The position numbers were made by a program, and so were the translations under genes. 64,000 nucleotides of DNA, taken from Streptomyces bluensis (lineage in GTDB: Bacteria > Actinomycetota > Actinomycetes > Streptomycetales > Streptomycetaceae). Every line of letters begins with the position of its first letter. The first letter of the stretch is position 1. A model generated the notes under the pieces. That model was not told the DNA's origin. It was given only the letters and a program-made list of their open reading frames with translations, and did no database searches. The stretch covers positions 1,054,001-1,118,000 of the forward strand of contig NZ_BMVM01000001.1 in the NCBI RefSeq assembly GCF_014650715.1, written 5' to 3'. Below, piece by piece: positions 8,584 through 17,946 of this stretch.

Positions 8584-9591
8584 ATGTGGCCAGGACAGCA
8601 GCAGCCGCCCGGGGGCGAGCACCCACCGCGGGACCAGAACCCGTACCAGCAGCCGGGTTACCAGCAGCCCAACCCGTACCAGCAGCCCGGGTACCAGCAG
8701 CCCAGCCCTTACGGGCAACAGCAGTGGGGCGCGCAGACGCCGGCCGGCACCCCGCAGCCGCCGAGCGGTGCCCCCAGCGGTGACGGGAACAAGACGAAGA
8801 TCACCGCCATCGTGGCGGCCACGGCGGTCGTGATCGTGGCCGGGGTGACCGGTGTCCTCGTCCTCGGCGGCGACAAGGACGAGGAAGCCAAGGGCGACAA
8901 CGGCAAGGAGACGGCACCGGCGAGCGCTCCGGCCGACCCGCGCGCCTCGGCGTCCGACGACAGTACGGACGACTCGCGCAGTTCCGAGGGGGAGAAGCCG
9001 ACCGTCCCCGGCTGGAAGGTCGTCATCAACCCGAAGTACGGCACGGCGTTCGACGTCCCCGCCGGCTGGGAAGTCGGCACCCCGGGCAGGATCACCGGCT
9101 TCGAGTGGACGGAGAACGGCGAGAGGGGCCAGATCAGCGTCAGTTCCCCCGCCTACCTCAAGCCCACCTGGTGCACGAGCGAGGAGAAGGACGGCGCCAA
9201 GAACGAGACCGCGCTGGCCATCACCGGGACGAGCGGCGACAACGGCGCCAGTTCCACGGACGAGGCGGCCGAGAACCGGGTGCCGCTGTATGTGTACGGC
9301 GGCTACACGCAGCCGGACACGAAGAGCATCACGTACACCAGGGCGAAGCCGTACACCACGAAGTCCGGCCTCACCGGCAGCCTCGCCACGGCCTACTCGG
9401 TCAACACACCGAACAAGGGCAAGTGCGACAGCGACGGCAAGGCCATCACCTTCGCGTTCAAGAACGGCTCGGGTGATTTCGTGGCCTGGAGCCTGTTCGG
9501 CGCCAAGGGCGTCGACGGGGAGATCCCGGAGGCCACGGTCCAGAAGATCCTGAGCACAGTGCGCCTCGCCGAGAGCGACCCCGCTCGGTGA
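8584..9591 (+). CDS. Single-pass membrane protein with Pro/Gln-rich cytoplasmic tail
   Basis: Protein of 335 residues with no recognised enzyme domain. The first 65 residues are a low-complexity PYQQPGYQQP-type repeat of the kind found at the N-terminus of many Streptomyces membrane proteins. One transmembrane helix follows (about 77-98, IVAATAVVIVAGVTG). Next come an acidic, Ser/Asp-rich linker and an extracytoplasmic domain of about 200 residues. Two cysteines (in TWCTSEE and GKCDSDG) could pair outside the membrane. The ATG at 8584 lies 74 bp after the regulator stop. Function unknown. Confidence 0.85.
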   Translation: MWPGQQQPPGGEHPPRDQNPYQQPGYQQPNPYQQPGYQQPSPYGQQQWGAQTPAGTPQPPSGAPSGDGNKTKITAIVAATAVVIVAGVTGVLVLGGDKDEEAKGDNGKETAPASAPADPRASASDDSTDDSRSSEGEKPTVPGWKVVINPKYGTAFDVPAGWEVGTPGRITGFEWTENGERGQISVSSPAYLKPTWCTSEEKDGAKNETALAITGTSGDNGASSTDEAAENRVPLYVYGGYTQPDTKSITYTRAKPYTTKSGLTGSLATAYSVNTPNKGKCDSDGKAITFAFKNGSGDFVAWSLFGAKGVDGEIPEATVQKILSTVRLAESDPAR

Positions 9592-9699
9592 GCGCTCCGC
9601 GCTCGCGCCGGCCTCGGTCGGCCGGGAGCTGGACGTCCCCGCCGGCCGGGGCCGAAAACGTGTTTGGCAAGCGGGCCCCACGGCGGCGATAGTCGCTCG

Positions 9700-11025
9700 G
9701 TGACCTCACCCGCCGCCTCCCGCCTCCGCCCCGCCTGGGCGGGCCGCAACTACACCCTGCTGACCGCCGCCGCGGTCGTCACCAACCTGGGCAGCCACGG
9801 CGCCCTGATCGCCGCGGCGTTCGCGGTCCTGGAGACGGGCGGCGACGGTGGTGACGTCGGCCTGGTCGCGGCGGCCCGGACCTTGCCGCTGGTGCTGTTC
9901 CTGCTGATCGGCGGCGCGGTCGCGGACCGGATCCCCCGGCACCACGTGATGGTCGCGGCGAACGCCCTCAACTGCCTCTCGCAGGGCGCCTTCGCGGTAC
10001 TCGTGCTGACCGGCGAGCCGCGGTTGTGGCAGATGATGCTGCTGTCGGCCCTCGGCGGCACCGGACAGGCGTTCTTCAACCCGGCGGCCGAGGGCATGCT
10101 GCTGGCCTCGGTCACAGGTGAGCAGGCGGGCCGCGCCTTCGCCCTGTTCCGGTTCGCGTCGCAGGGCGCGACGCTGAGCGGCGCGGCCCTCGGCGGCGTG
10201 ATGGTGGCCGTGGTCGGGCCCGGCTGGGTGCTGGCGCTGGACGCGGCGGCCTTCGCGGTCGCCGCGGCGATGCGCTCCTTCCTCGATGTGAGCCACATCC
10301 CGCCGCGCGAACCGGGAGGGGGCCTGCTCGCCGATCTCCGGGACGGCTGGCGGGAGTTCACCGGCCGCACCTGGCTGTGGGCGATCGTCGTCCAGTTCTC
10401 CCTGGTGAACGCGGTCGTCGCCGCGGCCGACGCGGTCTACGGGCCCCAGGTCGCCCGGGACAGTCTGGGCGGGGCGGGACCGTGGGGCGTGGCACTGGCC
10501 CTGTTCGGGGCGGGCATGGCGGCCGGTGCGCTGCTGATGACCCGCTGGAAACCGCGCCGGCTGCTCCTCGTGGGCATCCTGTGCGTCTTCCCCTTCGCCC
10601 TGCCGTCCGCCGCGCTCGCCGTACCCGTGCCCGTCGCCCTGCTGTGCGTGGCGATGTTCGTGAGCGGTCTGTCGATCGAGGTGTTCGGCGTCTCCTGGAT
10701 GACCGCCCTGCACCAGGAGATCCCGGAGGAGAAACTGTCCCGCGTCTCCGCGTACGACTGGTTCGGTTCCGTGTCGGTCGTGCCCCTCGCCACGGCACTC
10801 GCGGGCCCGGCGGAGGGCGCCTTCGGCCGGTCGGCCGCCCTGTGGGGCTGTGCGGCACTGGTCGTGGTGGCGACGGCGGCGGTGCTGTGCGTGCGGGACG
10901 TACGGACTCTGACCCGGCGCAGCAAGCCGGTGGCCCAGGGAGCGCCGGGCGGTGGGGCCGCGCCGGAGTCCGCCTCGGCCGGCGGCTCAGCCGATGCTGA
11001 AGGCCCCGTCGGGCGGCTCGGGTGA
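9700..11025 (+). CDS. MFS transporter, MFS_3/EntS-like exporter
   Basis: Major facilitator of 441 residues with about 12 hydrophobic helices, similar in layout to enterobactin-exporter-type MFS proteins (the early LLTAAAVVTNLGSHG segment and the GGAVADRIPRHHVMVAANALN loop match the class). It probably exports a hydrophobic or siderophore-like compound, but no biosynthesis genes lie nearby. The GTG at 9700 is preferred because upstream in-frame sequence is not protein-like. The 3' end overlaps the convergent spermidine-synthase-like gene by 39 bp. Confidence 0.85.
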   Translation: MTSPAASRLRPAWAGRNYTLLTAAAVVTNLGSHGALIAAAFAVLETGGDGGDVGLVAAARTLPLVLFLLIGGAVADRIPRHHVMVAANALNCLSQGAFAVLVLTGEPRLWQMMLLSALGGTGQAFFNPAAEGMLLASVTGEQAGRAFALFRFASQGATLSGAALGGVMVAVVGPGWVLALDAAAFAVAAAMRSFLDVSHIPPREPGGGLLADLRDGWREFTGRTWLWAIVVQFSLVNAVVAAADAVYGPQVARDSLGGAGPWGVALALFGAGMAAGALLMTRWKPRRLLLVGILCVFPFALPSAALAVPVPVALLCVAMFVSGLSIEVFGVSWMTALHQEIPEEKLSRVSAYDWFGSVSVVPLATALAGPAEGAFGRSAALWGCAALVVVATAAVLCVRDVRTLTRRSKPVAQGAPGGGAAPESASAGGSADAEGPVGRLG

Positions 11026-11841
11026 CGGTACGGCGTCCTCCTCGCCCACGGGCGTGGCGGCGCCGATGAGGTCGCGCAGGGCCCTGCCGTGCTCCACCCG
11101 CGCCGGGAAGGCGTCGGCGGCGGTGCGGCGGATGAGCGCAGCGGTGTCGAGCGGGTGGTGGGCGGCGAGGAGCACGGCGTTGCCGAAGCGACGGCCGCGC
11201 AGCACGGCGGGCTCGGCGATCAGCACCATTTCCTCGAACACCGCCGCGAACGTGGCGAGTTGGGATCTGAGGAAGGCGAACGGCGCCGCGTCGGCCAGGT
11301 TGGCCAGGTAGACACCGTCGGTGCGCAGCACCCGCTCGGCGGCACGCGCGTACGCCACGGTCGTCAGGTGCGCCGGGATACGAGAGCCACCGAAGACGTC
11401 CGCGACCAGGACGTCCACGGAGCCGGCCGGGGCGCTTTCGAGCCATTCCCGGGCGTCCGCGCCGTGCGGCGTGATCCCGTGTCCGTCGGGCAGGGGCAGG
11501 TGCTCGACGACCAGGTCCAGCAGCCCGCGGTCAACCTCCACCACGTGCTGGCGCGAGCCCGGCCGGGTCGCCTCGACGTACCTCGGCAGGGTGAGCGCTC
11601 CCCCGCCGAGGTGCAGCACGTCGAGCGCCCGCCCCGGCTCGGCGACCGTGTCCAGCACGTGCCCGAGCCGCCGCACGTACTCGAACTCCAGATGTGTGGG
11701 CGCGTCCAGGTCGACGTACGACTGCGGCGCCCCGTCCACCGTCAGCAGCCAGGCCCGCTCCCGGTCGACGTCCGGCATGAGCTTGGCGGTCCCCAGGTCG
11801 GTGACGCGGGTGACGGGTATGGGTTCGGTCACGGGGTCCAT
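10987..11841 (-). CDS. Spermidine synthase-fold protein (polyamine aminopropyltransferase-like)
   Basis: Protein of 284 residues with the class I methyltransferase fold of spermidine synthases. The nucleotide-binding LHLGGGALTLPRY, the acidic VEVDRG strand end and DVLVADVFGG are visible. Many actinobacteria encode such stand-alone domains, often annotated as fused MFS/spermidine synthase; here the transmembrane half is absent and an independent MFS gene converges on it. Whether it transfers an aminopropyl or a methyl group cannot be told. The ATG at 11841 gives MDPVTEPIPV. Confidence 0.82.
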   Translation of the reverse strand: MDPVTEPIPVTRVTDLGTAKLMPDVDRERAWLLTVDGAPQSYVDLDAPTHLEFEYVRRLGHVLDTVAEPGRALDVLHLGGGALTLPRYVEATRPGSRQHVVEVDRGLLDLVVEHLPLPDGHGITPHGADAREWLESAPAGSVDVLVADVFGGSRIPAHLTTVAYARAAERVLRTDGVYLANLADAAPFAFLRSQLATFAAVFEEMVLIAEPAVLRGRRFGNAVLLAAHHPLDTAALIRRTAADAFPARVEHGRALRDLIGAATPVGEEDAVPSPEPPDGAFSIG

Positions 11842-11971
11842 TGTGCCGGTGGGAGCGCCCGCAAGGGGCGCGGGGCCGCGTCGATATGCGGCTGGCGCCG
11901 CGTGGGCGCGACCAGCCACGACGGACCCGCAGTCCCCCACACACGACAACAGCACACGACAACAGCCCCCT

Positions 11972-13153
11972 TCAGTGGACCGAAGTCACCGTCCCCGCAC
12001 CGACGGTCCGCCCGCCCTCACGGATGGCGAACCCGAGCCCGGCCTCCAGAGGCACGTCACGCCCCAGTTCCACCGTCATCGTGACGGTGTCCCCCGGCCG
12101 GGCAACCGCCACCTCACCGAGGTCGACGTCACCCACCACATCCGCGGTACGGATGTAGAACTGCGGCCGGTAGCCGCTCGACACCGCGGTCGTCCGACCG
12201 CCCTCCCGCGCCGACAGCACATACACCCTCGCCGTGAAACGCCGACGCGGTACGACACTGCCGGGCGCCGCCACGACATGCCCGCGCCGGACGGAACCCC
12301 TCGCCACCCCGCGGAGCAGCAGCGCCACATTGTCCCCGGCCTGGGCCTCCTCCATGGGCTTGCCGAAGGTCTCCAGCCCGGTGACCACGGTCTCCAGACC
12401 GGCGCCGAGCACGTCGACCCGGTCGCCGACGCGGATCGTGCCCCGCTCGACGGCGCCGGTGACGACCGTGCCGCGACCGGTGATCGTGAGCACGTTCTCG
12501 ACCGGCAACAGGAACGGCGCGTCAAGATACCGCTCGGGAACGGGTACGTACGTGTCCACGGCGTCGAGCAGCGCCTCGATGGACGCCGTCCAACGCGGGT
12601 CGCCCTCAAGGGCCTTGAGGCCGGAGACCCGTACGACGGGCACGGAGTCGCCCCCGTACCCGTGTGCGGTGAGCAGCTCGCGGACCTCCAGCTCCACAAG
12701 GTCGGTGAGCTCCTCGTCGCCCGCGTCGGCCTTGTTGAGCGCCACCACGATGTGGTTCACGCCCACCTGCCGGGCGAGCAGCACGTGTTCGGCGGTCTGC
12801 GGCATGATCCCGTCGAGCGCGGAGACGACGAGGATCGCCCCGTCGAGTTGCGCGGCGCCGGTGACCATGTTCTTGACGTAGTCGGCGTGGCCGGGCATGT
12901 CGACGTGCGCGTAGTGCCGGGTGTCGGTCTCGTACTCGACGTGCGCGATGTTGATGGTGATCCCGCGCGCGGCCTCCTCCGGGGCGCGGTCGATACGGTC
13001 GAACGGCACGAACCGGGTACCGCCGCCGGCGCCCCCGCGCTCGGCGAGGACCTTGGTGATGGCGGCGGTCAGAGTGGTCTTGCCGTGGTCGACGTGACCC
13101 ATGGTGCCGATGTTCAGGTGCGGTTTCGTGCGGACGTAAGCCGTCTTGGGCAT
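11972..13153 (-). CDS. tuf3: Elongation factor Tu, divergent third paralogue (EF-Tu3)
   Basis: Translation GTPase of 393 residues delivering aminoacyl-tRNA to the ribosome. G1 (GHVDHGKT, 19-26), the switch I RGIT near 63, G3 DMPGH (85-89) and G4 NKAD (140-143) are intact, followed by domains II and III. It is clearly not the housekeeping Tuf1: the usual Cys of DCPGH is Met86 and the effector region is shortened. It stands alone rather than in the str operon (rpsL-rpsG-fus-tuf). Streptomyces Tuf3 proteins are known, divergent (about two-thirds identity to Tuf1) and expressed under special conditions. The ATG at 13153 is preceded by GAGG. Confidence 0.93.
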   Translation of the reverse strand: MPKTAYVRTKPHLNIGTMGHVDHGKTTLTAAITKVLAERGGAGGGTRFVPFDRIDRAPEEAARGITINIAHVEYETDTRHYAHVDMPGHADYVKNMVTGAAQLDGAILVVSALDGIMPQTAEHVLLARQVGVNHIVVALNKADAGDEELTDLVELEVRELLTAHGYGGDSVPVVRVSGLKALEGDPRWTASIEALLDAVDTYVPVPERYLDAPFLLPVENVLTITGRGTVVTGAVERGTIRVGDRVDVLGAGLETVVTGLETFGKPMEEAQAGDNVALLLRGVARGSVRRGHVVAAPGSVVPRRRFTARVYVLSAREGGRTTAVSSGYRPQFYIRTADVVGDVDLGEVAVARPGDTVTMTVELGRDVPLEAGLGFAIREGGRTVGAGTVTSVH

Positions 13154-13908
13154 GACGGTACCTCGAAGCCTCTCAGTGATGCTGAGTGATGGCCCCGGCG
13201 CGGGAACGCGGCCGGAACGGGGACCCCGAGTACTTGCCGACCCTCCCCCTGCGGGGTCCGCCGGACGATCCGGGAAGGGTCAGCTTCGGGCGCCGTCCGG
13301 GGCGGCCGCGACGATCAGAAGGGCAGCCTTCGGGGCATCCGCGACTGCCGCGGATGCTGCGAGGAGGAAGGCGTGCCCGAACATGCCGTCGATCATCGCC
13401 GACTCGGCTGTCCACGTCGAATGGTTTTCGGGTGCGGCCGGCGCCTGTCGGGGTGGCCCGTGGTGGGCGTGGTTCTTGGTGGAGGCGGTGCCGGGTGAAG
13501 GGGAGTTGGGACGAGAGATGCTTCACATGAACGCTCGGTCGTGTCGTCCGTGGCGTTCTCCACAGCGGGGGTGCCCGTGCTTCGGGAGGTGCGGCGGCGG
13601 GCGCCACGCGCCGCGGTGGCCTCTCGTCGGGGTACGCGGGGGTTTCCGAGCACTATCCGCGGCAGGGCGGGATCAACGGACCTGGTCAGGCCCCGTGATG
13701 CCGCGACGTCCCGCAGACCCGCGCCCCTGACGCGCGCCCTTCAAGCCGGTGTCCGCGGGGCTGTACGCGCTGGTGATTCGTGTCAGCACGACGCCCGCGG
13801 GGCGCGCGTACGGCACCCGGACGGAGGTATCCGGCTGTTCCTCTTCCTGTGACGCCGATGAGACGAACCGTACGGCGATCACTCACATTGGTCGGTTAGT
13901 GTCGCCGA
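13154..13908. other. Long non-coding stretch upstream of tuf3
   Basis: About 755 bp with open frames on both strands but none with recognisable protein features or a good ribosome binding site. It must hold the tuf3 promoter (minus strand) and the promoter of the VTT gene. For the latter, TAGTGT at 13897-13902 ends six bases before the ATG, consistent with a leaderless transcript. I could not identify a gene, a tRNA or a clear repeat here. Confidence 0.5.
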
Positions 13909-14691
13909 ATGCTCGATGCCACCACCCGCTCGGGAGGCACCGCCACGGCCGTTCCCCAGGCCACCTCAGCGGAACTCGCCGTCGTCCCGGCTACCGTCAC
14001 CCCTGTGACCCCGACCGGTATCGCCGCCCGCTGCACCAGAGTGCTGCTCTCGCCGTGGTCGCGGTTCGCGCTGCTCGTCGCGCTGCTGGCGGGGGCCGCG
14101 TCGAGCGTGCTGCTGTTCGAGCCGCAGCGGCTGCTGGCCGAAGGCTGGCCACCACAGCTCGGCGGTGCCGCGGCGGCTGCGGTGTTCGCTGTGGCATACG
14201 GGCTGTGCACGGCCGCGTTCGTGCCCCGGCCGCTGCTCAACCTGGCGGCGGGCGCCGTGTTCGGCTCGGAGCTCGGACTGGGAGCCGCGCTTGCGGGCAC
14301 GGTCCTCGGGGCGGGGATCGCGTTCGGCCTCGGCCGGGTCCTCGGGCAGGACGCGTTGCGCCCGCTGCTGCGCGCCCGCTTCCTGAAGGTGGTCGACGGG
14401 CAGCTCAGCCGGCACGGTTTCCGCTCGATGATGGCGTGCCGGTTGTTCCCCGGGGTGCCGTTCTGGGCGGCGAACTACTGCGCGGCCGTCTCCCGCATGG
14501 GCTGGCTGCCGTTTCTGCTCGCGACGGCGCTCGGTTCGATCCCGAACACCGCCGCGTACGTCGTCGCCGGCGCGCGTGCCTCGACGCCGACCTCGCCCGT
14601 CTTCCTGGTCGCCATCGGGGTCATCGCGGTGCCGGCCCTGATCGGTGCGGTCGTCGCCTGGCGCAAGCGGCACCACCTGGGCGGAAGCTGA
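13909..14691 (+). CDS. TVP38/TMEM64 (VTT domain) family membrane protein
   Basis: Integral membrane protein of 260 residues with about six hydrophobic segments. The central region has the VTT/DedA-like signature: PRPLLNLAAGAVFG, a GxxFGLGRxLG stretch and the RLFPGVPFWAANY loop with Arg and Pro residues typical of the family. VTT proteins act in membrane lipid or polyprenyl-phosphate homeostasis (scramblase-like roles are proposed). The first 35 residues are a Thr/Ala-rich soluble tail. It is followed by a strong hairpin terminator. Confidence 0.85.
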   Translation: MLDATTRSGGTATAVPQATSAELAVVPATVTPVTPTGIAARCTRVLLSPWSRFALLVALLAGAASSVLLFEPQRLLAEGWPPQLGGAAAAAVFAVAYGLCTAAFVPRPLLNLAAGAVFGSELGLGAALAGTVLGAGIAFGLGRVLGQDALRPLLRARFLKVVDGQLSRHGFRSMMACRLFPGVPFWAANYCAAVSRMGWLPFLLATALGSIPNTAAYVVAGARASTPTSPVFLVAIGVIAVPALIGAVVAWRKRHHLGGS

Positions 14692-14822
14692 GACCGGCGC
14701 CGATCCCGCTCTCCAGCGTCGCCCTTGCCTGGCGGCAGGAGACGGGCGCCGTCCCTAGGCTGCGGCGGCCAGACCCCGGGCTGGACGGTGGCGGGCCCGG
14801 CGGTGACGTAACAGGTCCCCGC

Positions 14823-14863
14823 GATTCTGTGGGGAGTCCCCCCGGGGGGCTCCCCACAGAATC
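14823..14863. terminator. Large bidirectional hairpin terminator
   Basis: Inverted repeat with arms GATTCTGTGGGGAG and CTCCCCACAGAATC around a CCCCCCGGGGGG centre. It lies between the convergent VTT and cupin genes and ends three bases before the cupin stop codon, so it can serve both. Confidence 0.85.
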
Positions 14864-14865
14864 CC

Positions 14866-15576
14866 TCAGGAAGTTCCCTTGTAGACGTCGAGCCGCCCGC
14901 ACATCCCGAACTTGCCGTAGGCCGCGGGCTGTTCGGCCTTCACCACGGCGTCGGAGAGGTGCGAAAGGTCGCCCCGGTCCAGCCGGTCGAGCTGGTCCCC
15001 CGTGGCCGCGGCAGCCGCCTGCGCACCGCGCTGCCACCGCTCCCGCCACTCGGCGAGCCGGGGCCGTACCAGCGCGGCCGCGGCACGGTGGAAGGCGGCC
15101 AGCGGCTCGGGCCCGTCCGCATCGCGCAGTGCCCGGAAGCCCCGCAGGGCGAGGTCACGCCTGGCGCGGGCGACCCGCTCCTGCTCCTCCTCGGACACGT
15201 CCGCCGGGACGGCCGTGGCGGCGGCGTACGTCTCCGGGTCGGTGAGGTACTCGGGCGGCAGGGTGAGCACGGCGTCGCCCGCCTCGGGGAGCCCGTTGTT
15301 CTGCATCAGCACCGTGATGCGCAGGGCGTCCTCGTTGACGAGCCGGTGGATGGTGCCGGGCGTGAACCAGGCGACCGTGCCGGGCACGAGGGGCGTGACC
15401 TCGTACCCGGACGTCGTCAGGGTCTGCACCGCGCCGTGTCCGCCCGTGACGACGTACGCCTCCGAACAGGTCAGATGCATATGGGGAGTGCCGCCGCACA
15501 CCCCGTCCGCCGCGGGCCAGTCGTAGACGGACAGATGCGACACGGCGACGGCTCCCGGCAGTCCCGTGAACTCCAT
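14866..15576 (-). CDS. Cupin domain protein
   Basis: Protein of 236 residues with an N-terminal cupin beta barrel (about 10-110). Likely metal ligands sit in the PHMHLTCSEAYVV and PGTIHRLVN stretches, matching the two conserved cupin motifs (His, His, Glu, then His). The C-terminal half is helical, charged and unassigned. It is the third gene of a minus-strand operon with a PmoA-like protein and a Gfo/Idh/MocA oxidoreductase, which suggests a role in sugar or sugar-lactone metabolism, perhaps isomerisation or sensing. The ATG at 15576 has a strong GGGAGGTGAG ribosome binding site. Confidence 0.82.
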   Translation of the reverse strand: MEFTGLPGAVAVSHLSVYDWPAADGVCGGTPHMHLTCSEAYVVTGGHGAVQTLTTSGYEVTPLVPGTVAWFTPGTIHRLVNEDALRITVLMQNNGLPEAGDAVLTLPPEYLTDPETYAAATAVPADVSEEEQERVARARRDLALRGFRALRDADGPEPLAAFHRAAAALVRPRLAEWRERWQRGAQAAAAATGDQLDRLDRGDLSHLSDAVVKAEQPAAYGKFGMCGRLDVYKGTS

Positions 15577-15616
15577 CGCGCTCACCTCCCGTATCCCTGG
15601 TACTCCTGGCGGGGGC

Positions 15617-16591
15617 TCACCACGGGTGCTCCTCCAGGTACTTGGCGATCTCCGCCCGTTCCCACGCCCCGTCGGCCACGACAACCCGGTAGCGGCGGGT
15701 GAGCGTGTCACCGGGAGCGAGCTCCAGCTCCTCGAAGAAGGACCAGGAGGGGGCGACGGCGGCGAAGGGCTCGTTGCGCACGAACCAGTGGGCCGGATGG
15801 GTGCCGCCGCTGCCCGCGTGGTCGTTCTCGGGTGCGTGGGCGAAGACGAGGGTGGCATGCCCGTCCGAGCCGTCGTGCTCCCCCGAGTAGGCGAGCCAGG
15901 GCGCCTGCTCGCCCATCAGCTCGGGTCCCTCGGCGTCGGGCCCGATGATCCGCCCGTCCCGGAAGGCCCGCGGCCCCCGCCAGAACAGACCCGTGTAACC
16001 GGCCATCTCGCGCCCGGCGGTGGTCGGGCTGCCGAACCGCAGCGGCTCCTCACGCCGGTTCGTGAGGGAACTCGTCCAGGTCAGCGCCCAGGATCCCGTC
16101 GCCGTATCGACGTCGTGCACCTCGATCCGGCGCTCCTCGTCGGCCCACAGCTCCCCGGTGTACGGGTGCCACGTGAGCCGCTCGGCGATCACGGCCCGGG
16201 CGCCGTCCGAGGCGACCTCGTCGAAGCCGACGTGGGCCATCGACCCCACCCGTTCCGGCAGTCTGAGATATCCCTCTCCGTGAACGTATGTGTTGCCGCC
16301 CCACAGGTTCTGGCCGGACAGGTGCGAGGCCGTCAGCTGCAGGCCTTTGTGCCAGCGGTGGTCGTTGGGGCGGTAGTCGGTGACGACGTCGCCCGCCAGG
16401 GTCCTCACCGGGTGCAGGTACGGCTTGGGCGCCTCCCAGGCCGCCTCCGGCCGGTAGACGTAGCTGAAGAGCTCGACACCGGTGGTGGGTTCGGTGACGG
16501 TGATGCGGTCGCCGTGGGCGTGGACGATACGCAGACGCCGACCGTCGTTCTGCGCCTGCCGGGGCTGCGGAGCCTGCTGGTTCGCGCTCAT
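15617..16591 (-). CDS. PmoA family protein (DUF6807)
   Basis: Protein of 324 residues in the family misnamed PmoA (methane oxygenase), in fact a beta-rich carbohydrate-associated fold resembling aldose epimerases. DYRPNDHRWHKGLQ and the His/Trp-rich GGTHPAHWFVRNEPFA segment are characteristic. Members are usually encoded beside Gfo/Idh/MocA dehydrogenases, as here (ATGA overlap with the upstream gene), and are thought to act in degradation of plant or mucin-type sugars; the biochemical activity is undescribed. No signal peptide is present, so the protein is cytoplasmic. Confidence 0.85.
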   Translation of the reverse strand: MSANQQAPQPRQAQNDGRRLRIVHAHGDRITVTEPTTGVELFSYVYRPEAAWEAPKPYLHPVRTLAGDVVTDYRPNDHRWHKGLQLTASHLSGQNLWGGNTYVHGEGYLRLPERVGSMAHVGFDEVASDGARAVIAERLTWHPYTGELWADEERRIEVHDVDTATGSWALTWTSSLTNRREEPLRFGSPTTAGREMAGYTGLFWRGPRAFRDGRIIGPDAEGPELMGEQAPWLAYSGEHDGSDGHATLVFAHAPENDHAGSGGTHPAHWFVRNEPFAAVAPSWSFFEELELAPGDTLTRRYRVVVADGAWERAEIAKYLEEHPW

Positions 16592-17847
16592 GCGGGGATC
16601 TCCTCGCTCGGGGCGGTCTCCGATGCCGGTGTCACCACGGGTGCCCAGCCGGGGGCGCCCCCGTGCATGGCGGTGTAGTACGGGTCACCGGGTCCGATCT
16701 CGCCGGCCCGCACGGTCGTGTCAGTGAACGCCGACTTGTAGATCGCGGTGATCAGTTCCAGGCTGGTCCGTCCGTCGGCACCGCTGCTGCGCGGCCGCTC
16801 CCCCGCGCGCATCGCGGCGACCAGGTCCCGCAACTGCTCCAGATGCGAGCTCGGCACGTCCGCGCCGAAGTCCTTCCAGGCCGCCGCCTCGTCGTCCGGA
16901 ACGCCCCGGGCGGCGGTGATGCGCCAGTTGTCGTTGCTGTGGCCGTACAGGTGGGTCAGCTCGACGGTGGCCCGCTCGCAGTCGATGCGGATGCGGCTCA
17001 CCTCGTCGGGGCTCAGCACGCTGTTCACGATGGTGGCCATCGCACCGTTCTCGAAGCGGACGAGGGCGGTGGACACGTCCTCGGTCTCCACGTCGTGGAC
17101 CAGGCGCCCGGCCATCGCCCGCACCTCGCTCCACGGCCCGAGCAGGTCGAGCAGGAGGTCCATCTGGTGAATGCCGTGCCCCATGGCGGGCCCGCCGCCC
17201 TCACTCTGCCAGCGGCCACGCCAGGGCACGGCGTAGTAGGCGGCGTCGCGGTACCAGGTGGTCTGGCAGTGGGCCACCAGCGGGCGGCCCATGGACTGCT
17301 CGGCGATCAGCCGCCGTACGTGCCGCGACCCCGAGCCGAAGCGGTGCTGGAAGACGATGGAGGCGTACGGTCCGCCGTCGGTGCCCTCCTCCGCCTCAAC
17401 GGCGTCGAAGTCCGCGAGCGTGGGCACGGGCGGCTTCTCGCACCACACCCAGGCGCCGGCCCGCAGTGCGGCCACGGTCTGCTCGCGGTGCAGCGTCGGC
17501 GGAGTACAGACGCTGACCAGGTCGGGCCGCTGCTCCGCCAGCATCCGGTCCAGATCGGTGTACGCGTGGGGAACGCCCCCCGCTTCACAGAACGCCTTCA
17601 CCGCGTCGGCGTCGATGTCGACCGCGGCGACCACCTCCGTCTCGCCCTCCGCGGCGAGCTGGACGAGCGCGGGCAGGTGGGAGCCGCGGGCGATGGCACC
17701 GGTGCCGATGATCGCGGCCCGGATGCGACGGCCGTTCAGCGGGGCCGCGGGGTGGTCCGGAGCCGAGCCCGGGGCCGGGCTCGGGTCCGGGTCCTGGCCC
17801 GGGTTCTGGGCGGGATCGGGACTGTGGGCGTTGCTGGGTGTGGGCAT
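16588..17847 (-). CDS. Gfo/Idh/MocA family oxidoreductase
   Basis: NAD(P)-dependent sugar or inositol dehydrogenase-like protein of 419 residues. The N-terminal Rossmann domain has GTGAIARGSH near residue 49 and the signature WCEKPP (Glu-Lys-Pro) near residue 140. The C-terminal alpha/beta domain contains GGGPAMGHGIHQMDLL, with the His expected in the active site. A Pro/Asp-rich stretch precedes the fold. The ATG at 17847 is used; a GTG at 17862 would add five residues. It is the first gene of the operon with PmoA-like and cupin genes, behind a promoter carrying a LacI-type operator. Confidence 0.88.
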   Translation of the reverse strand: MPTPSNAHSPDPAQNPGQDPDPSPAPGSAPDHPAAPLNGRRIRAAIIGTGAIARGSHLPALVQLAAEGETEVVAAVDIDADAVKAFCEAGGVPHAYTDLDRMLAEQRPDLVSVCTPPTLHREQTVAALRAGAWVWCEKPPVPTLADFDAVEAEEGTDGGPYASIVFQHRFGSGSRHVRRLIAEQSMGRPLVAHCQTTWYRDAAYYAVPWRGRWQSEGGGPAMGHGIHQMDLLLDLLGPWSEVRAMAGRLVHDVETEDVSTALVRFENGAMATIVNSVLSPDEVSRIRIDCERATVELTHLYGHSNDNWRITAARGVPDDEAAAWKDFGADVPSSHLEQLRDLVAAMRAGERPRSSGADGRTSLELITAIYKSAFTDTTVRAGEIGPGDPYYTAMHGGAPGWAPVVTPASETAPSEEIPA

Positions 17848-17921
17848 GGACGTGATCAGCACTCCATCGACGGGACGTCAGACGCCGGCCAACGCCTGTT
17901 GACTCCGGGCGGACCGGTGAC

Positions 17922-17935
17922 AGCAAGCGCTTTCT
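17922..17935. promoter_or_regulatory. LacI-family operator
   Basis: AGCAAGCGCTTTCT, a near-palindrome centred on AAGCGCTT, matches the operator style of LacI/GalR regulators (central CG, AAnCGnTT). It lies 12 bp downstream of the -10 candidate for the oxidoreductase operon, where a bound repressor would block transcription. No LacI gene is in the window, so the regulator is encoded elsewhere. Confidence 0.65.
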
Positions 17936-17946
17936 CCTCCGGCTGC

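Noticed and set aside
11972..13153. Primary tuf1 gene
   Set aside because: It is outside the str operon and carries diverged G3 and effector regions; it matches the Tuf3 class.
13173..13852. Several overlapping open frames between tuf3 and the VTT gene
   Set aside because: No recognisable protein features, start signals or codon bias; both strands and frames are equally open in GC-rich DNA.
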